Source: Dendrolimus kikuchii (taxonomy: Eukaryota > Arthropoda > Insecta > Lepidoptera > Lasiocampidae). From it: a stretch of 64,000 nt of DNA. The DNA is taken from assembly GCA_019925095.2 (NCBI GenBank), contig CM034411.1, positions 16,120,001 through 16,184,000 of the forward strand. The letters are read 5' to 3'. Below, in pieces: positions 1 through 9,628 of this stretch (positions within the stretch are counted from its first letter, which is position 1; the number at the start of each line of letters is the position of its first letter). Both the position numbers and the translations under genes were made by a program. The notes beneath the pieces were generated by a model, which saw only the letters and a list, made by a program, of their open reading frames with translations, was not told the origin of the DNA and made no database searches.

Positions 1-335
1 ATCTAATTTACTACCGCTTCGCAACATGTTATGGCTTGAAGAGAAGAAGCGGCGCAAGAAACTCTTCAGCAAACATGCCTAGCTCTAATAATTTTATATA
101 ATATTAAAATGGGTGGAAGGGAAAATAATAAAAGTAATTATCAGTCAAGTTGGTTTGTGTTCCGTGGAACGGAACCATAGAGTAAATAATTACCATAAAG
201 AAAATTAAAATGACATTTGACATCTTTGTCTTCCGTGATCACGGCCACTGAAAAGTGGCCAAAACGTCGGAAAAACCAAAATCAAATAAAATTACCGCGC
301 TTAAAACCGTTATAACGTAGTTTTATTATGTATAC
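1..335. repeat. Family G repeat, interior plus one inverted end (copy 1)
   Basis: Bases 1-175 are nearly identical, in the same orientation, to 19466-19625. Bases 176-335 are the reverse complement of 19258-19360, sharing the motif CTACGTT..ACGG, the TTTTAAGCGCGGTAAT block and the GATCACGGAAGACAAAGATG block. An interior followed by an inverted copy of the left end suggests an element with long inverted termini that runs off the left edge of the window. No coding capacity is seen. The class is not recognised. Confidence 0.6.
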
Positions 336-728
336 AAGTCGCGAAAACTTAAGAAAATATTAACTCAATTGTAACTCAAAATGTATGGTTTTTTGTCTTT
401 CTTTTAAACCACGCCTGTATTAGAGCGAACGAAACAAAAAAAAGACATCGGCCCGCATTGAGTTTTAGCGAACAGCGCTTGATTTTTATCTGTACATCTA
501 GGGCGAATAAACTCAAAAACTACTAGACCGATTTTAAAAATTCTTTCACCATTAGAATGCTACATTATCTCTGAGTTATATAGGCTATATTTATTACTAG
601 AAAAAATTAGGGATCGTTACTAAATCTTCAATAACGTAACCCAAGGTGTAAAAAAATTAATCATAAATGTCTTTCATCGCATGCGCTGCGGAAATTATTG
701 ATGATAGAACAAAAAATATTCTACAATA
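336..728. other. AT-rich stretch with a Helitron-like remnant at about 490-600
   Basis: Bases 490-600 contain a diverged form of the Helitron module found elsewhere here (actactagaccgatttt, then aaattctttcac, then ataggctat). The preceding 420-485 resembles the 3' part of the element at 55075-55457 (gcttgatttttat). The rest is AT-rich sequence with nothing recognisable. Confidence 0.4.
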
Positions 729-729
729 T

Positions 730-1263
730 TGTTACAACTTAGCCAAATATAAGGGATGCACATCACTGCCTCACTCACTTCATCACACATGCCTGCCATA
801 GAGCCTGGTTTATTACCCTTCCTCTATTCGGCGTTCTTTTGTATACTTTGTGTTTAAAATTTGCAATTACACAAAAGCCTATAGTTATTGGTACTGGTTT
901 ATGGCCGTTTGCAGGCATAATTAGGCAGGTGTGCAGAATTATGTTTCCTGGGAATTGCGCTGACAGAGGCGCAGGTGTGATTCGTTGAAATCATTGTTTA
1001 CCCGGTCGTGACACATTGTAAGCTGAGTATAAAGGGATGCCCGAAAGGCGAGATCGGCAGTCGAGCGAGGATTACGATACGAGCAAGACGTAGATTCGAC
1101 AAGTGATATAGTGACGGACCTTGCGCGTGTTATTGAATCGTGCAGTGTATACTGTTTGTATCCAGTTATGTTTGTACCTGTTTTATACGTGTTTGTACAG
1201 TTCTAATAAACTCTATAGTAATTCCAACGGCATTTTCATTCGAGTCCTGCGTAACTCTTAACA
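730..1263 (+). mobile_element. Solo LTR, family F (copy 1)
   Basis: The copy starts TGTTAC and ends TTAACA, has a TATA-like gtataaag at about 1027 and an AATAAA signal near 1205, and ends in the block attccaacggcatttt then cgagtcctgcgtaac. That block recurs in five other places on both strands (about 8150, 12390, 13440, 20230 and 30620). No internal retrotransposon coding or primer-binding region adjoins it, so it reads as a solo LTR. TG..CA ends and promoter-like signals are typical of LTR retrotransposons; Ty3 versus BEL/Pao cannot be decided. The left flank is ATAT but no matching right duplication is visible. Confidence 0.65.
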
Positions 1264-1397
1264 CACATGGCACTAGATAGGACTATATATAAGTATAGAT
1301 ATAAGACCAACACTGCACATGCACTTCCTCACAACACCAGCATGTAACAGATACACTCTACATTAGTATAAGTTTAGTATTAAAATTAGAATAAATT

Positions 1398-1575
1398 AAT
1401 ATAATAAGTTATTCTTAAGGTACACCAAAACATAAAAATTACTACATATAATGTCACATACACTAACAAAAATAAACAATAAGCGTGTATGGAGTCTCAA
1501 ATTTTTCATAGAAATTAAGTAGTAAAAAAGGGTACGGAACTCGAGTCCGTAGAGATATTAACAATAATAATTAAA
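1398..1575 (+). mobile_element. Family I retroposon-like repeat (copy 1)
   Basis: The copy begins ataataagttattcttaag, contains aaaataaacaataagc, and ends in cggaactcgagtccgtagag followed by an A-rich stretch. The same unit occurs at 3630-4100 (interrupted by another repeat) and inverted at 19735-19912. The A-rich end suggests a retroposon. No open reading frame is present and the family is not recognised. Confidence 0.55.
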
Positions 1576-1834
1576 AAAAAACTCGTAACAATATTAAAGA
1601 ACATCTTAATATCTACAAAAAACTTCGCCATACCATAAGTCCAATTATGTGACTCTAACTACTTTTTTACATTTTAAAATTTGACAGAAATGTCGACTAA
1701 AATCAGACCGTGTTATCCATTACCTTTGTATTAATCCTTATCTAAATAAATCATATCATATTCAAGACTGTTCTAGTACCTGTAGATTACTTGTTTAATT
1801 ATTCAAATCGGACATTACATTCAAAAGATTTTTT
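1576..1834. other. AT-rich unassigned spacer
   Basis: No repeat shared with the rest of the window and no plausible coding frame are seen. Confidence 0.5.
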
Positions 1835-2112
1835 AATTTTTTTTAATTGCAGGAGTTCAGCAGACAGGCAGACGGCCCACTTGATAGAAAGCGGTTACCA
1901 TCCTATGGACATTTGCAACACCAAAGGTGCTACAAATGCGCTGCTGCTCTCTTAAAGGAGACTGGAACCTGGTCACTAATACCGGAACACAAGGTTGTTA
2001 TGGCGGCATACTCTAGACCAGGGGTGGTCGCCATCCAGTCTAGCAAATACCCTACCACCTGGCTGTGGGTTTTTTTGTCGCCTCTTACGACAGGCCGCCC
2101 AGCCGCAAGATG
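1835..2112 (-). mobile_element. Family B 310-bp poly-A repeat, copy 1
   Basis: Read on the minus strand, the copy ends in aactcctgcaatt followed by A/T-rich sequence, which is the family's 3' end. The start of the unit (ccgtgcaggaacggag) is missing, so it is 5' truncated. It shares the blocks aggttccagtctcc, tagcacctttggtgttg and gggccgtctgcctgtctgctg with about 21 other copies. The short open frame in it is incidental. Confidence 0.8.
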
Positions 2113-2118
2113 ATGTAG

Positions 2119-2705
2119 ATGTATAATCGAATGACGACCATCAGACGCTGAACGTTAGTACTATGTGTGTAAATAAGTTATGTCGGTAAAACGGTTTATG
2201 CATAATCAAATAACAACCATAGTGGTTGTTATACGCTCAATCTATTTAATATATATATATATACAAATTATTTCGGTAAATCAATTAATGTATCCAACCA
2301 TCATGCGCTCATTTATGTGATATGTATAAATAAATTATGTTAGTAAAACAGGTTATGCATAATCGAATGATAACCATCATACACACGACGTTAGTACTAT
2401 GTGTAAATAAATCAATTATATCGGTAAAACAGGTTATGCATAATCGAATGACAACCATCATACACTCGACGTTAGTACTCTATGTGTAAATAAATTATGT
2501 CGGTAAAACAGATCATGCATAATCAAATTACAACCACAATACGTTCAGTCTGTTTAATATATATAAACAAATTATTTCGGTAAATCAATTTATATATACA
2601 ACCATCGTACGCTCAGTTAACGTGATATGTATAAATAAATTATGTCAGTAAAACAGTTTATGCATAATCGAATGACAGCCACTATACGCTTAATCTATTA
2701 AATAT
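2119..2705. repeat. Satellite-like tandem array, about 79-bp monomer with higher-order pattern
   Basis: The block atgcataatcraatgacaac recurs at about 2121, 2200, 2357, 2438, 2517 and 2662, that is, at spacings near 79 or twice that. The double-spaced intervals hold a diverged monomer with atttcggtaaatcaatt. The two-monomer block starting at 2200 resembles the one starting at 2517, a higher-order period of about 317 bp. The array holds about eight monomers in total. Confidence 0.8.
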
Positions 2706-3509
2706 GTCTGAACACAATTTAATCTAAAACACTATTTACATCAGCGCTAATGTGCCGTCACTGACATATTCAAGACCGGTGTCGTTTGAATTATTTATAA
2801 CGAGTAAAGCAATTCTCGTGTCACTCTCACCCCTCTTCACTTCAAGTTTCAACCCCCCTGCAATTCCACCCCTAAGGCTCGTCACACGCGAGCGACACGC
2901 GACTGCTATAAAACGCCGCCACGTAATGCTGGAAGCGGCTACTTGGTAGCGAAAGCTCGCGTCAGCCACGCGTAGTTTTCAGCTAACCACTGATCTCTAT
3001 TACCACTGGACTGAGTTCTGCATATAATTTACAAGCATATTTTTGTATCAATTAGATGCGCCACTTGCGACAGTCTCTGGAACTAGTATTATTATCCACC
3101 CTTATTATCGAATGTTTTAGAAGCATGCTTTTCCTATTAATCAAGAGATTTATTTACAGCTAAAATTACAATCCTCATTTGGAAACTGGTTAGCAACTCC
3201 AAGAGATGTAATAATATAAATTCTTGTCCTATTAATATATTGTTATCTTACTTTTTGATTGAGTAATTATGGCGGGATAATTAAATTAAAATGTCGACCG
3301 TAGCTCCTCTAGCGGCCGAAAGAGGTTTTAACTAAATACGATCTAGATCTGTGATTGGTCAATATAAGATTAATCCATATTCTTTTAAAACAGATGGCAG
3401 TAGCTGTTTTGAAATTTCTATGTAACAATACATACTAATATTTAGTATAGTAAAGGCCAAGGGAAATGATAATTGAACATCTCGTGGCATGTAGTGATCT
3501 CCGGCGTCA
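2706..3509. other. Unassigned, with a moderately GC-rich core
   Basis: The 2750-2960 part is richer in GC than its surroundings and is open in short frames on both strands, but it shows no recognisable domain and no splice context that would make it a convincing exon. The remainder is AT-rich and not repeated elsewhere in the window. Confidence 0.4.
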
Positions 3510-3629
3510 ACTTTATACGACAAATTTATATTAACCAGTGGTCGCCTAGTGGTTGAAATTCGTCTATTATTAATTTAAATTACAAGCTTGAACATTATTA
3601 AGGTTATGTTGTTAAAGACTACGTTTCTA

Positions 3630-4099
3630 ATATAATAAGTTATTCGTAAGGTACACCACAACACACACATCATTGAATAAATGTCACATACAATAACAAA
3701 AATAAACAATAAGCTAAAAACTTCTTCTCAATGAAGTTGTAAAAAAAGTTTTTTAAATACAAGCTTTTGAGATCCTGGATATCATGTAGCAGCAGCAGAG
3801 CAGAGTGGAAGCCAAAACAAGTAAAACGAGCTCAAACACAGGTACAGGAGTTCCTATTGCCACCTTCCGACTCCATAATCAGGTCAGCTCCATGGTACCA
3901 TATTATTGCATTGTCACGCGATATACATATGCGTGCAAAATTTCAGCTCAATCGGAAACCGGGAAGTTGGTCAAATTTAACTTGCAAGATTCCACCCGAA
4001 CTTACATACATACATACATAGGTACATACATTGCAAGTTAAATAAAAGCTTGCAAAAATGGGTACGGAACTCGAGTCCGTAGAGTTGTTAAAAAAACAA
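3630..4099 (+). mobile_element. Family I element nested in P, itself holding H (copy 2)
   Basis: The left end ataataagttattcgtaag at about 3637 and the right end cggaactcgagtccgtagag at about 4066 match the uninterrupted copy at 1398. An A-rich tail follows, then the duplicated P sequence. The interruption at about 3746-4058 is a family H unit. Confidence 0.65.
3746..4058 (+). mobile_element. Family H repeat, copy 1
   Basis: The unit runs from tttaaatacaagcttttgag to aagttaaataaaagctt and recurs at 8195-8505 and 23995-24250. Shared internal blocks include ccatggtac, ttgcattgtcacgcgatat and aaatttcagctcaatcggaa. The ends show a weak inverted similarity (aaatacaagctttt and its near complement). 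The family is not recognised and has no real coding frame. Confidence 0.65.
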
Positions 4100-4396
4100 A
4101 AAAAGACTACACTTCTCTAATCACAGATTTCGCCAAGGCTGTTGATTTGACTTTAACAATAAACAAAAGAGTATATATATATGCGTGTGTGTGTCAAATA
4201 CACGGTAGTGTGTGTAATGTTTTTTTTATTGATTTAATGTATTTTGTATACATAATTTAAAAAAATATATTATCATTCTGCACTCCTTCTCTATATAAAC
4301 TATAAGTGTGCGAAATTTCATACTTTGTCCGCGCAATTTTCGTAAAAAGGGGTACAAAGTTTTTACTGTGTTTTTGCTTCACGTATTAATATTATA

Positions 4397-4677
4397 CATA
4401 CATACATAACTTCACGCCAGTTCCCTTGCGGGGTAGGCATGAACAACTAAGCGCCATTTAGGCTTATTCTTACACACCTCACTCGCTTCTTTGACATTCA
4501 TAACTCTTGTCATGCACGCTCGTCTGTTCTTAAGGCTCCTGACATCACCTTCTGCTAGTACACGATCAATTTGATCATGGAAGGTGTGTCGTGGCCTTCC
4601 ACGACTTCTGCATCCATCCACTTTTGCATTGTATATCTGTTTAGTCATTCTTTCATCATGCATTCATTCCACATGCA
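4397..4677 (-). mobile_element. RTE-like LINE 3' end, family C copy 1
   Basis: Read on the minus strand, it encodes the last part of a LINE reverse-transcriptase protein (MTKQIYNAKVDGCRSRGRP .. YPARELA stop) followed by a (TATG)n tail. The repeats TAATATTATA at 4387-4396 and 4678-4687 flank it as a likely target duplication, although this is low-complexity sequence. It is heavily 5' truncated. Confidence 0.8.
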
Positions 4678-4744
4678 TAATATTATATTAGTTATATATT
4701 GTTATATTAATATTAGTTATATATTTATTATTAAAATGTAAGTA

Positions 4745-4930
4745 ATCGTACAATAATTGTATGTATACCACCATCGCCACTCCTAATCAGCAATATTCTT
4801 GCCACGGGTTGTCTGAAAGAGATCGCTTTTTAGCGTTAAGACCGCTCTTTGTACCCAATTAGAATATACCTAGTTCGTAAGTTTTCTATAATGGTGTACA
4901 ATAAAGTGTTATCTATCTATCTAATATAAT
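4745..4930 (+). mobile_element. LINE 3' UTR-like remnant
   Basis: The block gttgtctgaaagagatcgct, a short palindrome around tttttagcg, then gtgtacaataaagtgttat followed by (ATCT)n, looks like the 3' untranslated end of a non-LTR element. I recognise this type from lepidopteran LINE tails but cannot name the family. No coding part remains. Confidence 0.45.
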
Positions 4931-4954
4931 ATATATAAAAACAAAACCAAATTA

Positions 4955-5210
4955 TTTTGAGAGCAAGCATTCATTAAGTTTACATTGCATAATTTTTTTA
5001 TAAAGGCGCTATTCGCCTCCGCAAAATTCCGAAAATATCCCAAAGACTATAATGAATCAATTCTCGGTATTGAGATTACATATTTTATATGTCTCAGAAA
5101 AATCAGTACAGTGGTTATTCCGCGAAAGCGTAACAAACAGAGAGATAATTTCGCATTCATAATATTAGTTTATACGAAAAAGCAGACCGGAGCTCGCGGC
5201 AGTAGAGCAG
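4955..5210 (+). mobile_element. Helitron-like fragment, paired with 16560-16780
   Basis: Shared order of blocks with the second copy: agcaagcattca, then ttacattgcat, then ggcgctattcgcctccg with aaaattccgaa, then attcygcgaaagcgta. Both end in the style of the other Helitron-related pieces in the window. No terminus is preserved clearly. Confidence 0.45.
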
Positions 5211-5406
5211 TAGCCCGTGTGCGTCGAGCCTAAAACTTGCCAACTCCCGTATCCACTTCGCGAGGTATTTACTTTAGAATATTTAAATGTCACACGTTAA
5301 CAGTGTTACCATTGTAAGACGGTTACCATCTAAATACTTTACTGGTTGCTGCTGGAATGAACTAAATACGTCTTTTATCTCTCGGGAGTTAACTTCCACT
5401 CACACA

Positions 5407-5612
5407 TGGCTACCACCCCTGGTGTAAAGTATGTCGCCATAGCAACCTTGAGTTGTGTTCCGGCTTTAGTGACCAGGTTCCAGTCTTCCTTAAGAGAGCA
5501 GCAGCGCATTTGTAGCATGTTCAGTATTGCAAATGCCGATAGGCGATGGTAACCGCTTTCCGTCCAGTGGGCCGTCTGCCTGTCTGCTGAACTCCTGCAA
5601 TAGAAAAAAAAG
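5407..5612 (+). mobile_element. Family B repeat, copy 2 (5' truncated)
   Basis: The copy begins inside the unit at tggctaccacccctgg and runs to aactcctgcaatag plus an A run. It has the usual blocks ccaggttccagtc and gggccgtctgcctgtctgctg. Confidence 0.8.
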
Positions 5613-5644
5613 AATTGATTTTTAAAATGTATTTCTTTGTACAC

Positions 5645-5702
5645 ACATCGAAAGAAAGAAAGAAAATATTTATTTCTAATAGCGACACACAACACAAAAT
5701 AG
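5645..5702 (-). mobile_element. Family O 3' end with (TTTC)n tail, copy 1
   Basis: On the minus strand it reads ttagaaataaatattttc followed by (TTTC)n, the same end as 36600-36640 and the tail of the insertion at 12534-12810. Only the last 58 bp are present. Confidence 0.55.
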
Positions 5703-5731
5703 TACGAAGGTAACAAAGTATATATAAAATT

Positions 5732-5938
5732 ACTAGCTGTCCCGGCAGACGTTGTTCTGCCTTGAATTAATAAAATTTAGAACCCGATTGCAGCGCCACC
5801 TACCGGGCCCAATTGTGAATCTGAACCATCCTCGAATCCACTTGAACACACACAAAAAAATTCATTCAAATCGGTCCAGCCGTTTAGGAGTAGTTCACTG
5901 TCAACACACATACAGAAGAATTATATATATAAAGATAC
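5732..5938 (-). mobile_element. Nonautonomous Helitron, type Y copy 1
   Basis: On the minus strand the copy ends CAGCTAGT. Near the other end are cagcgccacctaccgg, attgtgaatctgaaccatcc and aaatcggtccagccgttt, shared with 39964-40157 and 57582-57910. The 3' CTAG next to T is the known Helitron terminus. Confidence 0.65.
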
Positions 5939-6170
5939 AAATACAGATTTTGTATGCCGCGAACACGATGCATGTTTTTAGATGTCTTGTAAGTTTGTTC
6001 GGGTTTTACGTAAAAATTACTGGGCCGATTTGAGTGCGGTTTTCGCTTATCGACAGAAGATTCTTACACCTAAAATCTGCGATATATTTTATCATGGGAA
6101 TCCCGCGGGAATTTTTCTGGGATTGATTTAAAATGGCCAGATTGAAAAAATATTCAAATTCCAATATGAT
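5939..6170 (+). mobile_element. Helitron-like fragment
   Basis: The sequence gttcgggttttacgtaaaaa then tactgggccgatttgagtg and gggaatcccgcgggaattt matches the general lepidopteran Helitron layout also seen inverted at 13925-14150. Ends are not defined. Confidence 0.45.
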
Positions 6171-6184
6171 ATATTCTCTGATCC

Positions 6185-7300
6185 ATAGTAAATTTTATGT
6201 AATATTTTTTTAAAAGAAACACAATCGACTTCAAACTAAAAAAGCAAAAAAAAAAACATATTTAACCGACTTCTTTCTACAACATCTTGAAGTGGGTGTG
6301 AAGTAAAACATAAAAAAACAACAACAAATTTGCAAAATATAGTAATTTTTATGTTCCATTATGCACCGACTTCAAGATGTTGCAGAAAGAAGTCAATTTT
6401 GTTCTTGTTAAAACAAAAATACTTTTTAATTGCGCAAATACTTGAATAGCTTTAAAAATAATATATTAAGCGCCTGTAGAAATTATGGTACTGACACGTA
6501 CGTACAAGGTTGCTACCTCACTTTCCGGTGTAGACGCTCGTCAACAAGGGTAGCTCTCGATTTCCCCGGAAGCCATTAATCAGATCCTGACTTGTTAACC
6601 ATCAACAAATTTGCAAAATATACTTTTTATGTTTTACTTCGCACCAACTTCAAGATCTTGTAGAAAGAGGTCGGATTAATATTTATTTTTTGCTTTGTAG
6701 TTTGGAATAGGTTTTTTTGTTAAAAAAAGAATACTTTTTAGCTGCGCAAATACTTGAATAGCTTTAGAAATAATATATGAAGCGCCTGTGGAAAGTGTAT
6801 TACACGCGTATACATGTACGCTAGCTGACTCTTCAGAGTAGACGCTCTTCAACAAGGGTTGCTTGAGATTTCTCTGGGATCTAGCCATCAGATCCTGAGT
6901 TGGTGACAATGGGACCACTTCCGGAGTGTATTGTTTCGAATAAAAAAATATAACTCGGTCCACAATTGACAGATATATCGCGTAATAAGTAATTTAATTA
7001 CGAGGGTTATTGTCGAATTACTTTGGAACCACTTATCAGATCCTGACTTGGTGACAACGGAACCACCTCGGGAGTACACTCTTTGGAATAAAAAAAAGAA
7101 TTTGAAAATCGGTCTACAATTGACAAAGATATCGGGTAACAATGAAGCTGGTTAACAATTTTCAAGCGTTTCTCTCGAATTCCCTGGGAACCACTCATCA
7201 GATTCTTACTTGATGACTATGGGACCACTTCTAGAGTATACTTTTTCGAATAAAACAAAAAATTTGAAAATCTGCCCACAATTGACGGAGAAATCGCGTA
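6185..7300. repeat. Family J repeat with degenerate tandem block
   Basis: The core caacatcttgaagt..ggt occurs near 6280 and, inverted, near 6370 and 6650. The part 6887-7300 is a degenerate tandem repeat in three units starting atcagatcctga/attctta at about 6887, 7034 and 7197. Each unit holds ggaccacttc..gagt, then tcgaataaaa, then acaattgac and a cgcgtaa-like end. Related blocks occur at 31525-32640, 54618-54890 and 59410-59740. The short frames here are translations of repeats, not genes. Confidence 0.6.
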
Positions 7301-7751
7301 ACAAACATACAGGTGAAATGAAAACCTCTTTGAAATCTGTTAAAAATGGTGCCGGGACTTAAAAAAAAAAACAAGATACGACACGGATGTCATCGTCACA
7401 AAGTATTTTATATTCCTTATAATCATGACAGTAATCTCCCTGTGGGTAATTTGTGTAGGGCTTTTGGGGGATGAGTCGCGAATTGTATTGCGGCACAAAA
7501 CATCCCCCGGCCATTTTGTCAGTCATATTAGCTAAGGAAAAATGTTAATAATTTTATATTTTTTACGTTGTCAAAAATACTGTCTCTTTGTATTAATGTA
7601 ACAGAAATTATGTTTGTTTTATCTTCTCAGACTGTAGTTAACGATTAAAGGTGATTTTTGATGGCTTCTACGTATAGTCAATCGCAAAAAAAATATTTTG
7701 CTGGAGAGCGTGTCGAAGATAAATTGTTTATAATCTTTTTAATCTATCATT
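7301..7751. other. Unassigned spacer
   Basis: AT-rich, with one GC-richer patch near 7440-7515. Nothing is shared with other parts of the window and no convincing coding frame is present. Confidence 0.45.
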
Positions 7752-8192
7752 ACAACATACACGCCGATAAAAGTAGATTCACACCTGCACATCATAGCTA
7801 CACTTTATTGCCTTCCCGCATTTGGACTTCTTTTGTTTACTTTGTGTTTTAAATTTGTAATTAGAAAACAGCCCCTTGTGTATTGTAATCTTTTATAGCA
7901 CTCATTAGCCAGGTGTGTCGAACTGATTCTAAGAAATTCGGTCTACGCGGTCGGGCAGCCATATTGTATCGGTGCAATATAAAGCAATGGCCCAATGGAG
8001 AGATCGGCAGTCTAGAGATAACCACAAGCGAAGTAACCTGTGTATATTCGGTAATCGCACTTTGCGCGTGTTATTGAATCGTGCTTTACATTTGGACTGG
8101 TTGTGTTCAGTTATATTTGTACCTATGTTATACGTGTTTGTATAGTTCTAATGAATTCTATAGTAATTCCAACGGCATTTTAATTCGATATT
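7752..8192 (+). mobile_element. Solo LTR, family F (copy 2)
   Basis: It shares with copy 1 the order ggacttcttttgtttac, then agatcggcagtc, then ctttgcgcgtgttattgaatc, then acgtgtttgta and attccaacggcatttt. It has a TATA-like aatataaag and a degraded polyadenylation region. The last bases of the LTR are lost where family H follows. Confidence 0.6.
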
Positions 8193-8194
8193 TA

Positions 8195-8505
8195 ATATTT
8201 TAAATACAAGCTTTTGAGATCCTGGATATCATGTAGCAGCATAGTGCTAGCCAAGACAAGTAAAACGAGCCCAAACACGACGGGTCTATCTTGTTTAGTA
8301 CATGAGTTCCTATGGCCACCTTACGACTCCATCATCAGATCAACTCCATGGTACAATACTATTGCATTGTCACGCGATATACATATGTATGCAAAATTTC
8401 AGCTCAATCGGAAACCGGCAAGTTGGTCAAATTTAATTTGCAAGATTCCACCCTAACTTACATGCATAGGTACATCCATTGCAAGTTAAATAAAAGCTTT
8501 AAAAA
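8195..8505 (+). mobile_element. Family H repeat, copy 2
   Basis: Full-length match to 3746-4058, from attttaaatacaagctttt to taaataaaagctttaaa. It lies directly against a LINE tail on its right. Confidence 0.65.
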
Positions 8506-8745
8506 AAAGTCAGCCATTCGCAGTCTACTGCTAGACGTAGGCCTACCTAAGTCGGTACCACTCATCCCTGTCTTCCGACTTTCTTATCCAGCGCCTACCG
8601 GCGACCTTGCAGAGGTCGTCGGTCCATCGGATTGGAGGGCGTCCGACACTACGTTCACTGAAACGCGGTCTCCACTCCAGGACTCATCTGCTCCATCGGC
8701 TATCGGTCCTGCGGCAGATGTGACCGACAGATACCACATATGTAA
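8506..8745 (-). pseudogene. Second RTE-like LINE (family M) 3' end, copy 1
   Basis: The minus strand reads, with frame breaks, a C-terminal LINE module: GDRVS.., then SVGRPPIRWTDDLCKVAG and a Trp-rich end. Typical intact versions have WRPR..GKRSVGRPP.RWTDD. The 3' end carries ctacgtctagcagtag, the common end of this family. It is 5' truncated. Confidence 0.65.
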
Positions 8746-8764
8746 CTTAAAAGTGAAGGTTAAG

Positions 8765-8885
8765 AAAAATCTAGCAAAAAAGAAACCGACTTCAAGAATA
8801 ACTAGAATGTAAACAAATATATTCTACTGTCTACAGCATCTTGAAGTCGGTGCTAAATAAAACATAAGAGTTACTATATTTTGTG
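8765..8885. repeat. Family J fragment with inverted ends
   Basis: aaccgacttcaag at about 8783 and cttgaagtcggt at about 8841 are inverted copies about 45 bp apart. They match the family J core seen at 6185-7300 and 32525-32600. Confidence 0.45.
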
Positions 8886-8896
8886 GTTGTATATAT

Positions 8897-9628
8897 AGAA
8901 GGAAATTCAAGGAACTCTCCTTACCATCTCCAAGAAGAGTATCGGGATCCTTGGAGTCGACATCGCGAACGATATGCAGTGTAGGTGCCATCATGAGAGC
9001 AAGGTAAAACTTGCCTCCAAGAAGCTGGGAGTGCTAAACAGGTCCAAGCAGTATTTCACTCAGCGGCAACGCCTTGTGCTTTATAAAGCCCAGGTGAGGC
9101 CGCATATGGAGTACTGCTCACATTTGTGGGCTGGGGCACCCGCCTACCAGCTAAATCCCCTGGACAGCATTCAAAGTCGAGCCGTTCGCATTGTCGAGGA
9201 TCCCATACTCACAGACGATTTGGATTCGCTTGGCCTTCGGAGAGACTTCGCGTCTTTCTGCGTATTCTACGGACTGTACAATGGGGAGTGTTCCGAGGAA
9301 CTGTTCAGAATGGTACCTTCGTCTTCTTTTTATCATCGCAGCGCACGCCATCGGCTGGGCGTTCATCCCTACTTCCTAGAGCCGCTTCGCTCTACGGTTC
9401 TTTAGAACGTTTCCCTTGCGCACCATGGGGATTTGGAATGAGCTCCCAGCCGTGGTTTTCCCACAGCGCTACGATATGGGTTTTTTTTAAAAGGGGCGTC
9501 GTAAAATTTCTTCGAGGCCGGCAGCGCGTTGGTGACACCTCTGATGTTGCAAACGTCCATAGGCGGCGGTAACCGCTTTCCATCGGGTGGGCCGTCTGCC
9601 TGTCTTCTGTACTCCAGCTATAAAAAAC
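8897..9628 (+). pseudogene. Jockey/CR1-like LINE, 5'-truncated (family S copy 1)
   Basis: The sequence encodes the last third of a LINE ORF2 after the polymerase core: LASKKLGVLNRSKQYF, then LYKAQVRPHMEYCSHLWAG, AYQLNPLDSIQSRAVRIV and LRRDFASFCVFYGLYNGE, ending GRQRVGDTSDVANVHRRR stop. The frame breaks near 9400, and the motif for the ELPA region is read in another frame. The 3' UTR (gggccgtctgcctgtcttct .. agctataaaaaa) matches the end of family B. LYK..VRPHMEYCSHLW is a hallmark of the Jockey/CR1 group; the clade within it is uncertain. Confidence 0.8.

Larger units (their letters stand above)
3510..4396 (+). mobile_element. Family P repeat split by nested insertions (copy 1)
   Basis: The left part (3510-3628, with ggtcgcctagtggttgaaat and ttaatttaaattacaagc) and the right part (4100-4396, with aatcacagatttcgccaagg and the cgcaattttcgtaaaaagg block) are continuous in the second copy at 17223-17528. 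Here they are separated by a family I element that itself contains a family H element. The sequence at the break is repeated with small differences (agactacgtttctaat and agactacacttctctaat), consistent with a target duplication of 16-18 bp. Confidence 0.7.

Noticed and set aside
5641..5672. GAAA/TTTC runs as a CRISPR or regulatory array
   Set aside because: These are the tails of family O retroposons. No CRISPR-like spacer structure exists in this eukaryotic sequence.
8312..8812. A 166-codon plus-strand frame
   Set aside because: It runs through a family H repeat and then the antisense side of a LINE tail. The residues show no domain, and the frame changes character at the repeat border.
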